Assembly: GCF_020627745.1 (NCBI RefSeq)
Contig: NZ_JAHDGE010000023.1
Coordinates: forward strand, 1-47,632
Reading direction: 5' to 3'
Length of the DNA: 47,632 nucleotides
Origin: Pseudooctadecabacter sp.
Lineage (GTDB): Bacteria > Pseudomonadota > Alphaproteobacteria > Rhodobacterales > Rhodobacteraceae
The number at the start of each line of letters is the position of its first letter. The first letter of the stretch is position 1. Positions 1-9,951 of the stretch are shown in pieces. Made by a program: the position numbers and the translations under genes. The notes under the pieces were generated by a model. It was not told the DNA's origin and made no database searches. It saw only the letters and a list, made by a program, of their open reading frames with translations.

Positions 1-444
1 GTGGCCGACAGCAAGTTCGTCATCAATTATTTCCGCCTTTCCGATGACAATCGTCTGCTGTTTGGTGGCGGGGAAAGCTACGGCTACCGCTTCCCCCGCG
101 ACATTGCGGCGACTGTGCGCAAACCCATGGGCCAGATTTTTCCGCAGCTTAAGAACGTGCAGATTGATTATGCCTGGGGCGGCACCTTGGGCATCACCAT
201 GAACCGCTTGCCGCATTTTGCACGTGTATCGGACCGCGTATTGTCGATCTCGGGCTATTCGGGCCACGGGGTCGCTATGGCGACCTTGGGCGGCAAACTC
301 GCCGCGGAGGCGGTGCAGGGGCAGGCGGAACGGTTTGATCTCTTCGCGACCTTGCCCAGCCCGCGCTTTCCGGGTGGTGCGGCGCTGCGGTCGCCGCTGC
401 TTGCACTGGCGATGATTTGGTACGGATTGCGCGACAGGCTTTAA
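1..444 (+). CDS. FAD-dependent oxidoreductase, PuuB/DadA type (C-terminal fragment)
   Basis: This is the last 147 residues of a flavin amine oxidase of the gamma-glutamylputrescine oxidase (PuuB) / DadA type; the reading frame is open at base 1, so the true start lies outside the window. Family members oxidatively deaminate an amine or amino acid using FAD. Visible family features are the strand YFRLSDDNRLLFGGGE, the substrate-domain stretch DYAWGGTLGITMNRLPH, and the C-terminal FAD-binding segment SGYSGHGVAMATLGGKLAAE. It ends AMIWYGLRDRL, as PuuB-like proteins I recall do. Its stop codon overlaps the stop of the convergent oxyR by 4 bases, so no terminator separates them. The exact substrate cannot be decided from the C-terminus alone. 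Confidence 0.85.
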   Translation: MADSKFVINYFRLSDDNRLLFGGGESYGYRFPRDIAATVRKPMGQIFPQLKNVQIDYAWGGTLGITMNRLPHFARVSDRVLSISGYSGHGVAMATLGGKLAAEAVQGQAERFDLFATLPSPRFPGGAALRSPLLALAMIWYGLRDRL

Positions 445-1337
445 GGCAACGCGCTGGCGGCTTTTTTCACGCTGTCTGCGATGACGCGGAATTGATCGGC
501 CAAGGGCGACGTCTTGCGCCAGATCATCCCGATGGTGCGTTTGGGGCAGGGCGCGTCAAACCGCGCCACAGACACATTGGCCGACCGCGTTTCCACCGCC
601 ACGGCCATTTGCGGGATCAGCGTCACACCAATGCCAGCCCCGACCAGTTGCACAAGGGTCGAAAGCGACGACCCGTCCAACCCCTCACGCGGCAAGGCCG
701 ACCGCATGGAGCAAAACGCAAGCGCCTGGTCGCGAAAACAATGGCCTTCTTCCAGCAACAACAACTGCATCTTTGCCAAATCCCGCGCGGCGGGCACGGG
801 TCTGTCGGCATCCTCATCCGGGCGGACCAGCACGAAGTCTTCGTCGAAAATGGCGACCTCTTCGAACGACGGTTCTGACACGGGCAGGGCCACGATGGCC
901 GCATCAATACGGCCGTCCCCGAGTTCCGTGATCAGCTTCGGGGTAAGGGTTTCGCGGATGTGGATGTCCAACGTCGGGTGGTCACGGGTTAGATGGCCGA
1001 TAAACGACGGCAGCAGATAGGGTGCAATCGTAGGAATCACGCCGATGCGCACACGTCCCGACATGGCCTGTTGGGATGACCGCGCCAAATCCGCAACCTC
1101 ATCAACGGACCGCAGAATGGCCCGCACGCGGGGCGCCAGATCCTCGCCCAGACGGGTCAGACGCACCTGACGTGAGGCCCGTTCAAACAGTTGCGCGCCC
1201 AAGGTCGCTTCCAAATCCTTGATCTGCATGGACAAGGCCGGTTGGGAAATTCCGACCGCATCGGCGGCATGTCCGAAGTGTCGGTGTTCGGCCACGGCCT
1301 CAAAATACCGCATCTGTTTGAGGGTCAGGTTGTTCAT
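441..1337 (-). CDS. oxyR: OxyR, LysR-type hydrogen-peroxide sensor
   Basis: A 298-residue LysR-family regulator with an N-terminal winged helix-turn-helix (about residues 4-63, including FGHAADAVGISQPALSMQIK) and a C-terminal sensor domain (about 93-295). It carries the OxyR signature EEGHCFRDQALAFC, placing cysteines at 200 and 209, one residue off the redox pair Cys199/Cys208 of E. coli OxyR. Peroxide would form the disulfide and switch the protein to an activator. It is divergent from katG with 97 bases between the start codons, the classic arrangement in which OxyR controls the catalase-peroxidase. The start is the first methionine of the HTH domain, matching family length. Identification is strong; the exact operator is not. 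Confidence 0.95.
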   Translation of the reverse strand: MNNLTLKQMRYFEAVAEHRHFGHAADAVGISQPALSMQIKDLEATLGAQLFERASRQVRLTRLGEDLAPRVRAILRSVDEVADLARSSQQAMSGRVRIGVIPTIAPYLLPSFIGHLTRDHPTLDIHIRETLTPKLITELGDGRIDAAIVALPVSEPSFEEVAIFDEDFVLVRPDEDADRPVPAARDLAKMQLLLLEEGHCFRDQALAFCSMRSALPREGLDGSSLSTLVQLVGAGIGVTLIPQMAVAVETRSANVSVARFDAPCPKRTIGMIWRKTSPLADQFRVIADSVKKAASALP

Positions 1338-3639
<2,302 letters not shown>

Positions 3640-3660
3640 TCCCGAAACACAGAACAAACG

Positions 3661-3698
3661 ACGGCGTCCCGCGCAATCGGGGCGCCGTTTTGCCTTTT
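3661..3698 (+). terminator. Rho-independent terminator of katG
   Basis: An 11-bp stem (ACGGCGTCCCG pairing with CGGGGCGCCGT, one G-T wobble) with a 6-base loop ends in TTTT and a second T run a few bases later. It lies 22 bases after the katG stop and insulates the liv operon from katG. Confidence 0.85.
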
Positions 3699-3827
3699 GA
3701 CGCGGGGTTTGCCCCCCAATGTGACGATTCCCCATGGAAACGGGCCCCAAGCCTTGCTAGCAATTCGCATCCTGAATCAGGCGCGATCAACGCGCAGGTC
3801 AGGGCCAGACCTTGGGAGAGGGGCACA

Positions 3828-4604
3828 ATGGCAACGGATACGGTTCTCAGCGTCGCTGGGTTGACCAAAAGCTTTGGCGGCCTGCAAGCCGTGCGCGGCG
3901 TGGATTTTGAGGTTGAGCGCGGCGCGATCGTCGGGCTGATCGGCCCCAACGGTGCGGGCAAAACCACCACCTTCAACATGATCGCAGGTGAACTGCCGCC
4001 GACAGCGGGCAAGATCACACTGATGGGCGAGGATATCACCGGACAAAGCACCGATACCCTTTATCACAAGGGGCTGATGCGGACGTTCCAGCTGTCCCAC
4101 GAATATGCGCGCATGACGTCCATTGAAAACCTGATGGTCGCCGCCCCCGATCAGACCGGCGAAAGCATCTGGTCCAGCTGGTTTGCAAACGGCCGCGTCA
4201 AAAAGCGTGAGGCTGAGGTGATTGAACTGGCCCGCGATACGCTTGAATTTCTTGGTCTGACCCATGTGGGCGAAGAACTGGCAGGTAACTTGTCTGGCGG
4301 TCAGAAAAAGCTGCTTGAGATCGGGCGCACCATGATGAACGACAGCAAGGTTGTTCTGCTGGATGAACCCGGGGCAGGGGTGAACCCCACGCTCATGCGC
4401 AAAGTCGCTGAAATGATTGAACAATTAAATCAGGATCGTGGCTATACCTTCTGCATCATCGAACATGACATGGACATGATCGCGCGGCTCTGCGGCAAGG
4501 TTGTTGTGCTGGCCGAAGGTCAGGTTTTGATGCAAGGCACGATGGATGAGGTCCGCAACGACACCCGCGTCATCGACGCCTATTTTGGCGGAGAAGTCGT
4601 ATGA
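3828..4604 (+). CDS. livG: Branched-chain amino acid-type ABC transporter, ATPase LivG
   Basis: A 258-residue ATPase of the high-affinity branched-chain amino acid (or related amide) ABC importer. Walker A GPNGAGKT is at 39-46, the signature LSGGQ at 155-159, Walker B VVLLDEP at 175-181, and the switch histidine follows in IIEHDMD, typical of LivG. The frame is open upstream, but the ATG at 3828 is preceded by GGGAGAGGGG and begins the usual MxxxxxLSVAGLTKSFGG start, so the longer form is rejected. Its stop overlaps the livF start (ATGA at 4601-4604), indicating translational coupling. It is the first gene of a five-gene operon, after the katG terminator. Substrate is not determined by the ATPase. 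Confidence 0.95.
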   Translation: MATDTVLSVAGLTKSFGGLQAVRGVDFEVERGAIVGLIGPNGAGKTTTFNMIAGELPPTAGKITLMGEDITGQSTDTLYHKGLMRTFQLSHEYARMTSIENLMVAAPDQTGESIWSSWFANGRVKKREAEVIELARDTLEFLGLTHVGEELAGNLSGGQKKLLEIGRTMMNDSKVVLLDEPGAGVNPTLMRKVAEMIEQLNQDRGYTFCIIEHDMDMIARLCGKVVVLAEGQVLMQGTMDEVRNDTRVIDAYFGGEVV

Positions 4605-5314
4605 CGCCTGTGCTGTCCCTTAACAACCTGAAGGCCGGCTATGGCCAGACGGAAATCCTCCATGATCTGTCGCTGCATGTGATGCCCAACGAAATCGTGG
4701 CGATCATCGGCCCGAACGGGGCAGGGAAGTCGACGGCGATGAAATCGGTACTGGGGCTTTTGAACATCCGCGAAGGATCGGTCGAGCTGAACGGTGAAAA
4801 CATCACCGACACGCCCGCGCAAAAGGTCATCGAGCGTGGCATTTCGTATGTGCCGCAGACCAACAATGTGTTTGTGAACCTCAGCGTTCAAGAAAATTTG
4901 GAAATGGGCGCTTGGACGCGGCCAAGCGGGGTCGAGGCTCGGCTGGATGAGATGTATGACCTTTTCCCCGACCTCAGCGAGAAACGCAATCAGGCGGCGG
5001 GGTCGCTGTCAGGCGGGCAACGTCAGATGGTCGCCATGGCCAAGGCGCTGATGGTGGATGCCAAGATTTTGTTGCTGGATGAACCCACTGCGGGCCTCAG
5101 CCCCAAGTATCGGGGTGAGATTTTTGCCACCATTCAGAAGATTAAAAACACCGGTGTTCCCATTCTAATTGTTGAACAAAATGCCAAGCAAGCATTGGGT
5201 GTGTCTGACCGTGGCTATGTGTTGGTCGACGGGGCCAACCGCCACGAGGGCACGGGGGCTGGCCTTGCTGGCGATCCTGAAATTGCACGCATGTTCTTGG
5301 GCGGGGGGCACTGA
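4601..5314 (+). CDS. livF: Branched-chain amino acid-type ABC transporter, ATPase LivF
   Basis: A 237-residue second ATPase of the same importer. Walker A GPNGAGKS is at 37-44, the Q-loop around PQTNNVF at 85-91, the signature LSGGQ at 136-140, Walker B ILLLDE at 156-161, and the switch histidine position is replaced by Gln in LIVEQNAK, which is normal for LivF. It starts inside the livG stop (ATGA overlap) and is followed within one base by livH. The two ATPases would form a heterodimer on the cytoplasmic side of LivHM. The C-terminus ARMFLGGGH matches the usual LivF ending. Confidence 0.95.
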   Translation: MTPVLSLNNLKAGYGQTEILHDLSLHVMPNEIVAIIGPNGAGKSTAMKSVLGLLNIREGSVELNGENITDTPAQKVIERGISYVPQTNNVFVNLSVQENLEMGAWTRPSGVEARLDEMYDLFPDLSEKRNQAAGSLSGGQRQMVAMAKALMVDAKILLLDEPTAGLSPKYRGEIFATIQKIKNTGVPILIVEQNAKQALGVSDRGYVLVDGANRHEGTGAGLAGDPEIARMFLGGGH

Positions 5315-5315
5315 T

Positions 5316-6263
5316 ATGTGGGACGCATTCGGCTTTGAATTCGTAAACTTCTACCTCATCCCCGGTCTTGTGCTGGGCTGTATCTATGCGCTGGGGGCCA
5401 TCGGCATCACGCTGACCTTTGGCATCCTGCGGTTCGCCAACTTCGCCCATGGTGAGATCATGATGTCGGGGGCTTATATCGCCTGGACCTTGATGACACT
5501 GGTGGGGGCAGCGGGCCTTGTGATCCACCCGCTGGTGGCGCTGCCCTTTGCCGCGATCTTTGTGATTGGTCTGTTTTTGCTCTGTGACCGGTGGTTTTAC
5601 AAACCGTTCCGCAAGGCCGACACGATCAAGATCGTGATCGCGTCCTTTGGTGTGATGCTGATCATCCGGTCCGCTGTGCAGGTCATCTGGGGGCCCAACC
5701 AAATCGCCTTCGTGCGCGGCATTTCGCAACCCAATGCGGTCCTGCGAGAGATCACCGCCGATTGGGGTGCAATGATCATCATGCCCAACAAACATATCTG
5801 GATTTTTCTGGGCACCATCGTGCTGGTTGTGGCCTTGGGCTACCTGTTGAACCGCACGCGGATCGGCAAAGCCATGCGCGCGGTGTCCGACAGCCCTGAT
5901 CTGGCCCATGTGACCGGCATCAACGTCGATATGGTCATCCGTGCCACGTGGATCGTAGGCGGTGTTTGCGCGACAGCGGCCGGTGTGTTCCTTGTGATGG
6001 ACACGCAAACCTTGGAAACCACCATGGGGTTCCGCATGTTGCTGCCCATGTTTGCCGCCGCCATTCTGGGCGGGATCGGCAAGCCCTATGGCGCGGTCTT
6101 CGGCGGGTTGGTGATTGGTCTGGCCGAGGAACTCAGCGCCTATCCTTGGATCGGCGACACGCCGCTGTTGTCGCCGGGCTATAAAACCGGTGTCGCCTTT
6201 GCGATCATGGTGGTGATGTTGATCGTGCGTCCGCAAGGGCTCTTCAAGGGGAGGTCGTTCTGA
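5316..6263 (+). CDS. livH: Branched-chain amino acid-type ABC transporter, permease LivH
   Basis: A 315-residue inner-membrane permease of the LivH family with about eight hydrophobic segments. The N-terminal stretch GCIYALGAIGITLTFGILRFANFAHGE and the cytoplasmic coupling-loop region GKAMRAVSDSPDLAHVTGIN are characteristic. The frame is open upstream inside livF, but the ATG at 5316, one base past the livF stop, gives the normal family length and start, so it is chosen. The next gene starts one base after its stop. It pairs with LivM to form the channel. The C-terminal RPQGLFKGRSF is the typical LivH end. Confidence 0.95.
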   Translation: MWDAFGFEFVNFYLIPGLVLGCIYALGAIGITLTFGILRFANFAHGEIMMSGAYIAWTLMTLVGAAGLVIHPLVALPFAAIFVIGLFLLCDRWFYKPFRKADTIKIVIASFGVMLIIRSAVQVIWGPNQIAFVRGISQPNAVLREITADWGAMIIMPNKHIWIFLGTIVLVVALGYLLNRTRIGKAMRAVSDSPDLAHVTGINVDMVIRATWIVGGVCATAAGVFLVMDTQTLETTMGFRMLLPMFAAAILGGIGKPYGAVFGGLVIGLAEELSAYPWIGDTPLLSPGYKTGVAFAIMVVMLIVRPQGLFKGRSF

Positions 6264-6264
6264 T

Positions 6265-7365
6265 ATGGAAGCCTATCTGGGATATTTCCTTTACCTTCTT
6301 TCCTTGCTCACCGTGGGGGGCATCTACGCCATCTTCGCCTTGGGCCTGAACGTGCAATGGGGCTTCGCGGGGCTGTTTAACGCAGGCATCGTGGGCTTTG
6401 TCGCCGTGGGCGCCTATACCTATGCGCTTTTAACGACGGCGGAATCGACCTTCCACATCGGGGGCTTTGGCCTGCCATTGCCCGTGGGCATGGCCGTGGC
6501 CATGGCGATTGCGGCGTTGATTGCGGGGCTGATTGGCCTCGTGTGTATCCGGTTGCGGTCGGATTATCTGGCCATCGCCACCATCGGCATCGCGGAAATC
6601 ATCAAGCTGATCTTCAAGAATGAAACCGACATCACCAACGGCCCGCGCGGCATCAACAAAATCCCGCGTTCGTGGGAGCATTTCAGCGAGGAACGATTTT
6701 ACACCAGCTGGCCCATGTCGTGGTTTGCAAGCCCCGAACAATGGGAGGCGTTCTTTGCCAGCCTGCCCAACTGGTACTGGCAGCCGCTGTTTGCAGGCAC
6801 GATCCTGCTGATTGTCTTCATCATTTACAAAATGCTCGAACGTGCACGCACGTCGCCTTGGGGCCGCATGATGACCGCCATTCGTGAAAACGAACCGGCC
6901 AGCCGTGCCGCCGGTAAGGACGTGACCAAACGCCGGATTGAGGCGTTCGTGATTGGCGCCGCCATCATGGGGCTGGGCGGGGCGCTGTTTGCGCAGCACT
7001 TGCGTCTGATCGAACCCACGAACACCTTTGACCCGTCCAAAGTAACCTTCCTTGTCTGGGTCATGCTGATCGCAGGCGGGTCCGGCAACAACCGTGGCGC
7101 TGTTTTGGGCGCATTTCTGATCTGGACAATCTGGTCCGCGTCAGAGCTACTGATCGCAGGCATGATCGACCTTGTGGGCGCTGTGTTCAGCACGCTTGAT
7201 CCGTCGATCCTGGCAACGAGGGCAGGGTTCCTGCGCATGATGCTGATCGGCATCCTGATGCAAGTGATCCTGCAACGCTATCCCGGTGGGATACTACCTG
7301 AGGTGAGACCCGCATCACCGAAGGCCGAAAAAACGACCGCGGGTGCAACGGGAGAAACCAAATGA
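6265..7365 (+). CDS. livM: Branched-chain amino acid-type ABC transporter, permease LivM
   Basis: A 366-residue inner-membrane permease of the LivM family. The hydrophobic N-terminus contains the family pattern ALGLNVQWGFAGLFNAGIVGFVAVGAY, and the coupling loop reads WGRMMTAIRENEPASRAAGKDVTKRR. An aromatic-rich hydrophilic insert (about residues 130-170) lies between membrane segments. The C-terminal about 30 residues are polar and disordered-looking. It follows livH by one base, and its stop overlaps the start of the binding-protein gene (ATGA at 7362-7365), so permease and receptor are translationally coupled. Confidence 0.94.
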   Translation: MEAYLGYFLYLLSLLTVGGIYAIFALGLNVQWGFAGLFNAGIVGFVAVGAYTYALLTTAESTFHIGGFGLPLPVGMAVAMAIAALIAGLIGLVCIRLRSDYLAIATIGIAEIIKLIFKNETDITNGPRGINKIPRSWEHFSEERFYTSWPMSWFASPEQWEAFFASLPNWYWQPLFAGTILLIVFIIYKMLERARTSPWGRMMTAIRENEPASRAAGKDVTKRRIEAFVIGAAIMGLGGALFAQHLRLIEPTNTFDPSKVTFLVWVMLIAGGSGNNRGAVLGAFLIWTIWSASELLIAGMIDLVGAVFSTLDPSILATRAGFLRMMLIGILMQVILQRYPGGILPEVRPASPKAEKTTAGATGETK

Positions 7366-8552
7366 AAAAGATCCTTCTGGCCACTGCGGCCACGTGCATG
7401 GCGACCTCTGCCATGGCCGACGTCAATATCGGCAACCCAATGGCCATGACCGGCCCAATTCCTGACCTGAACGCACCAATTGCTGCGGCTGTTGATCTGG
7501 CGGCTGCCAACGTCAACGCACAGGGCGGCATGTTCGCGGACGGCGAAACGCTCAACATCATCCGCGCGGATTCCGCGTGTGATCCAACGGCGGCTGTCGA
7601 CGCTGTGACCAAGCTGATCAACGTAAACTCCGTCTCTGCGATCGTGGGTCCTGTCTGTTCCGGTGCGACCATCGCGCAGGCTGAATCCGTGTCGATCCCG
7701 GCAGGCGTTGTGACACTGTCCGTGTCCGCATCCAGCCCAGCCATCACCAACATGGAAGACGGCACCGATCTGGTGTTCCGCGCTGCGGCCTCCGACGCGT
7801 ATCAGGGCGTGGCTCTGGCTGAACTGGCGCTGGCCAACGGCTTTGACAACATCGCCGTCAGCTATGCCAACGACGACTACAATGCCGCCATCGCGGAAGT
7901 CTTCGTGCAGGCCTACACAGACCTTGGCGGCACTGTGACCGCGAACGAAGCACACGAGCCGAACAAAGCGTCCTACCGCTCCGAAGTTGCCACCATCGGT
8001 GCGACGTCCGAAAACCTCGCTCTGTTCTCCTACTACGGGTCTGGCGGCATCACGCTGATGCGCAACGCGCTGGAAACCGGTGCCTTCACCAACTTCATCG
8101 GTGCTGACGGCATGTTGTCTGATGAACTGATCGAACAGATCGGCGCAGAGAACCTGATGACGTCGACTTTCACGACATCTGCCTCCGACGACAGCACACC
8201 GTCCTTCGCCGCATGGAAAGCCATCGCGGACGAGGCAGGGGTGCCAGCCTCCGATCCGTTTGTGGCCAACGGCTATGACGCGACCTTCATGATGGCGCTG
8301 GCGATCGAAGCCGCAGGCTCTGACGACCGCGCCGCCATCGCCGAAAGCCTGCGTGCCATCGCATCCGGCCCCGGCGAAGTCATCCTGCCGGGCGAATGGG
8401 CCAAAGCGAAAGAGATCCTCGCCGCTGGTGGTGAGATCAACTACGAAGGTGCTGCAGGCAATCAGGACTTTGACGAAAACGGCGATGTGGCCGGCAACTT
8501 CTCCAAGTCCGTCATTGTCGACGGTGCGTGGCAGGCAGAATTGATCCAGTAA
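7362..8552 (+). CDS. Periplasmic substrate-binding protein of the liv-type importer
   Basis: A 396-residue type I periplasmic binding protein of the Leu/Ile/Val-binding (PF13458-like) family, exported by a clear signal peptide (MKKILLATAATCMATSAMA, cleaved before DVN). Family landmarks include IGNPMAMTGPIPD near the mature N-terminus, AIVGPVCSGATIAQ and the hinge SYANDDYNAAIA. Cysteines in DSACDP and GPVCSG could form the conserved disulfide. It is the last gene of the operon and feeds substrate to LivHMGF. Composition shows an unusually acidic mature protein, which fits a marine periplasm. Whether it binds branched-chain amino acids, amides or another small solute cannot be read from sequence. 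A strong terminator follows 24 bases later. Confidence 0.93.
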   Translation: MKKILLATAATCMATSAMADVNIGNPMAMTGPIPDLNAPIAAAVDLAAANVNAQGGMFADGETLNIIRADSACDPTAAVDAVTKLINVNSVSAIVGPVCSGATIAQAESVSIPAGVVTLSVSASSPAITNMEDGTDLVFRAAASDAYQGVALAELALANGFDNIAVSYANDDYNAAIAEVFVQAYTDLGGTVTANEAHEPNKASYRSEVATIGATSENLALFSYYGSGGITLMRNALETGAFTNFIGADGMLSDELIEQIGAENLMTSTFTTSASDDSTPSFAAWKAIADEAGVPASDPFVANGYDATFMMALAIEAAGSDDRAAIAESLRAIASGPGEVILPGEWAKAKEILAAGGEINYEGAAGNQDFDENGDVAGNFSKSVIVDGAWQAELIQ

Positions 8553-8576
8553 GGATCGTCTGACCATCCAGAAACA

Positions 8577-8610
8577 GACCGGGGCCTGTCCGTCAGGCTC
8601 CGGTCTTTTT
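8577..8610 (+). terminator. Rho-independent terminator of the liv operon
   Basis: A 12-bp arm GACCGGGGCCTG pairs with CAGGCTCCGGTC (one mismatch) around a 5-base loop TCCGT, followed directly by TTTTT at 8606-8610. Confidence 0.9.
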
Positions 8611-8814
8611 CGTGGTAAACGGGGTGGGCCGGATAAATTACCAAATCATTGGTTGCGGAACCAAGTTATACAATTCTCATAATCAGTATTATGTAAAATT
8701 TATGTGGAAGAGAATTTGGTTGAATGATCAGTGCTTTACCGCAGGCAATGCATCCGGTTTGACCGAAAAGTAAAAAATGTTTCGCGCCTTGCCGATCAAT
8801 GCTACGCATAGGCC
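8611..8814 (+). promoter_or_regulatory. AT-rich control region upstream of the LuxR gene
   Basis: About 200 bases of AT-rich DNA in a GC-rich neighbourhood. It contains several perfect or near-perfect dyads: TTGGTT-GCGG-AACCAA (8649-8664), CATAAT-CAGT-ATTATG (8678-8693) and the wider AATTCTC (8672-8678) with GAGAATT (8710-8716) that encloses the second. TTGGTTG is also repeated directly at 8649 and 8716. These look like binding sites for a regulator, possibly LuxR itself, but none matches a lux box I know. No clean -35/-10 pair stands out. Confidence 0.35.
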
Positions 8815-9567
8815 ATGGATACATTCCTCACCTATCTGGACCGTGTGACCAATGCCCCGTCCGTAGAACAGCTGTGGTCGCTGCATACAGACGCGATGGC
8901 CGCCTACGGGTTCGACCGTTTGATCTACGGCTTTACCCGCTATCGCAGCGGCGGATCATTGGGCGACCCTCAGGATTGGGTCCTGCTGACCAACCATGGC
9001 GACACCTTTATGGAAGGTTTCCTCAGCCACGGGCACATCTACCGCGCGCCCATGGTCCGTTGGGCGCTGAACAACACTGGCGCATGCAGCTGGCGTTGGA
9101 TGTCCGAACCGGGAAACATCCTGGAACCTGAAAAAGCCGCCGTGGATTTCAATATCAGTCAGAATGTGACCGCAGGCTACACCGTCAGCTTTCTCAGCGT
9201 GTCCGAACGCACCAAGGGTGCGATGGCACTGACAGCGCGCCCCGGTCTGACCCAGGACGACGTTGAGGACATCTGGGCCGAACACGGCGATGCCATCACG
9301 GTGATGAACAATGTTATGCACCTGAAAATCCAGACACTTCCGTATTCCCAACGTCAGCTGACAAAACGTCAACGTGAGGTGTTGCAATGGGTTGGCGATG
9401 GCAAGACCACGCAGGATATCGCGATCTTGCTGGAACTGACGCCCGCAACGATCGAAAAACATCTCCGCCTCGCGCGTGAGGCGCTGGATGTGGAAACCAC
9501 CGCACAGGCTGTCCTAAAGGCTGCGTTCTACAATCAGATGTTTGTGATCGATTCAGAGGCAGCGTAG
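8815..9567 (+). CDS. LuxR-family regulator with autoinducer-binding domain (solo)
   Basis: A 250-residue LuxR-type regulator. Residues about 15-165 fit the autoinducer-binding domain (AAYGFDRLIYGFTRY, then the aromatic-rich ACSWRWM and NVTAGYTVSFLS), and about 180-240 form the DNA-binding HTH (LTKRQREVLQWVGDGKTTQDIAILLELTPATIEKHLRLAREAL). This is the architecture of N-acyl-homoserine-lactone receptors. No luxI-type synthase is present within the window, so it may be an orphan sensing exogenous or distally made signal. The ATG at 8815 has only a weak ribosome binding site but gives the standard length. It stands alone between the liv terminator and a structured intergenic region. The cognate ligand is unknown. 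Confidence 0.88.
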   Translation: MDTFLTYLDRVTNAPSVEQLWSLHTDAMAAYGFDRLIYGFTRYRSGGSLGDPQDWVLLTNHGDTFMEGFLSHGHIYRAPMVRWALNNTGACSWRWMSEPGNILEPEKAAVDFNISQNVTAGYTVSFLSVSERTKGAMALTARPGLTQDDVEDIWAEHGDAITVMNNVMHLKIQTLPYSQRQLTKRQREVLQWVGDGKTTQDIAILLELTPATIEKHLRLAREALDVETTAQAVLKAAFYNQMFVIDSEAA

Positions 9568-9587
9568 TCAGAATTCGCACAAATATC

Positions 9588-9890
9588 TTGCAAACCCAGT
9601 CTCAAATCCATGTTTTAGGACCGGGTAAGGGATTCCGGACTGTGGTTTACCCTAGGTAAATGTGAAGATGGTCCTGTTCCGTGAGTGGTGGCCTTAGGCC
9701 TGGGAACAGCGTCTTCGAACCCTTGTGATTTCAAGGCCAGCGAAGGGGCGCCGGGTAACCGGACGTCGGCCTGTTCGGGCTTAGCCTTTGACAGGTCGAC
9801 AATCAGTGTCTGTTGCGCAGTTTACCTATCCCTGAGATGCGCAACGTAGCGGTCCCGCTTTCTCCCAAAGCGGGGCCGCACCATCGTAGG
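9588..9890 (+). ncRNA. Candidate structured non-coding RNA (multi-hairpin), strand uncertain
   Basis: The 384-base gap between luxR and tsf has no plausible gene but holds a run of clean hairpins: TTTACC-CTA-GGTAAA (9646-9660); CTGTTCC/GGAACAG (9674-9709) with an inner GGCC-TTA-GGCC; CCTTG/CAAGG (9721-9736); CCGG-GTAA-CCGG (9751-9762); GTCGGCCTGT/ACAGGTCGAC (9765-9800) with an inner GGC-TTA-GCC; GTTGCGCA/TGCGCAAC (9812-9845); and a 13-bp stem 9849-9861/9867-9879 with loop CTCCC. A possible plus-strand promoter is TTGCAA (9588-9593), 17 bases, TGTTTT (9611-9616). I do not recognise tmRNA, SRP RNA, RNase P RNA or 6S RNA signatures. Structure is seen; transcription and function are inferred. Confidence 0.4.
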
Positions 9891-9895
9891 CAAAG

Positions 9896-9925
9896 AAAAA
9901 GGCCGCCAAAATATGGCGGCCTTTC
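9896..9925 (-). terminator. Terminator of rpsB-tsf
   Basis: A perfect 7-bp stem GGCCGCC/GGCGGCC (9901-9907 and 9915-9921) with an AT-only loop. Read on the minus strand it is followed by TTTTTCTTT, a good terminator 30 bases past the tsf stop. On the plus strand it has only TTTC, so it could act weakly on transcripts coming from luxR as well. Confidence 0.85.
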
Positions 9926-9951
9926 AATGCGTTCTAGGGCGATCTTAAAGT

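Noticed and set aside
5142..6236. 364-residue minus-strand frame opposite livH
   Set aside because: Low-complexity (His, Gln, Asp) antisense of a membrane protein gene; no domain or ribosome site.
7278..8567. 429-residue minus-strand frame opposite the binding protein
   Set aside because: It overlaps a well-supported secreted protein gene completely and shows no family features.
9711..9737. TTCGAA flanked by short stems in the luxR-tsf gap, resembling a tRNA T-arm
   Set aside because: No acceptor stem, anticodon arm or D-arm of proper length can be drawn on either strand.
9588..9890. Identification of the hairpin region as 6S RNA or tmRNA
   Set aside because: 6S RNA is one long rod with a central bubble, and tmRNA needs a tag-peptide frame and tRNA-like end; neither is visible, so the region is left as an unknown candidate.
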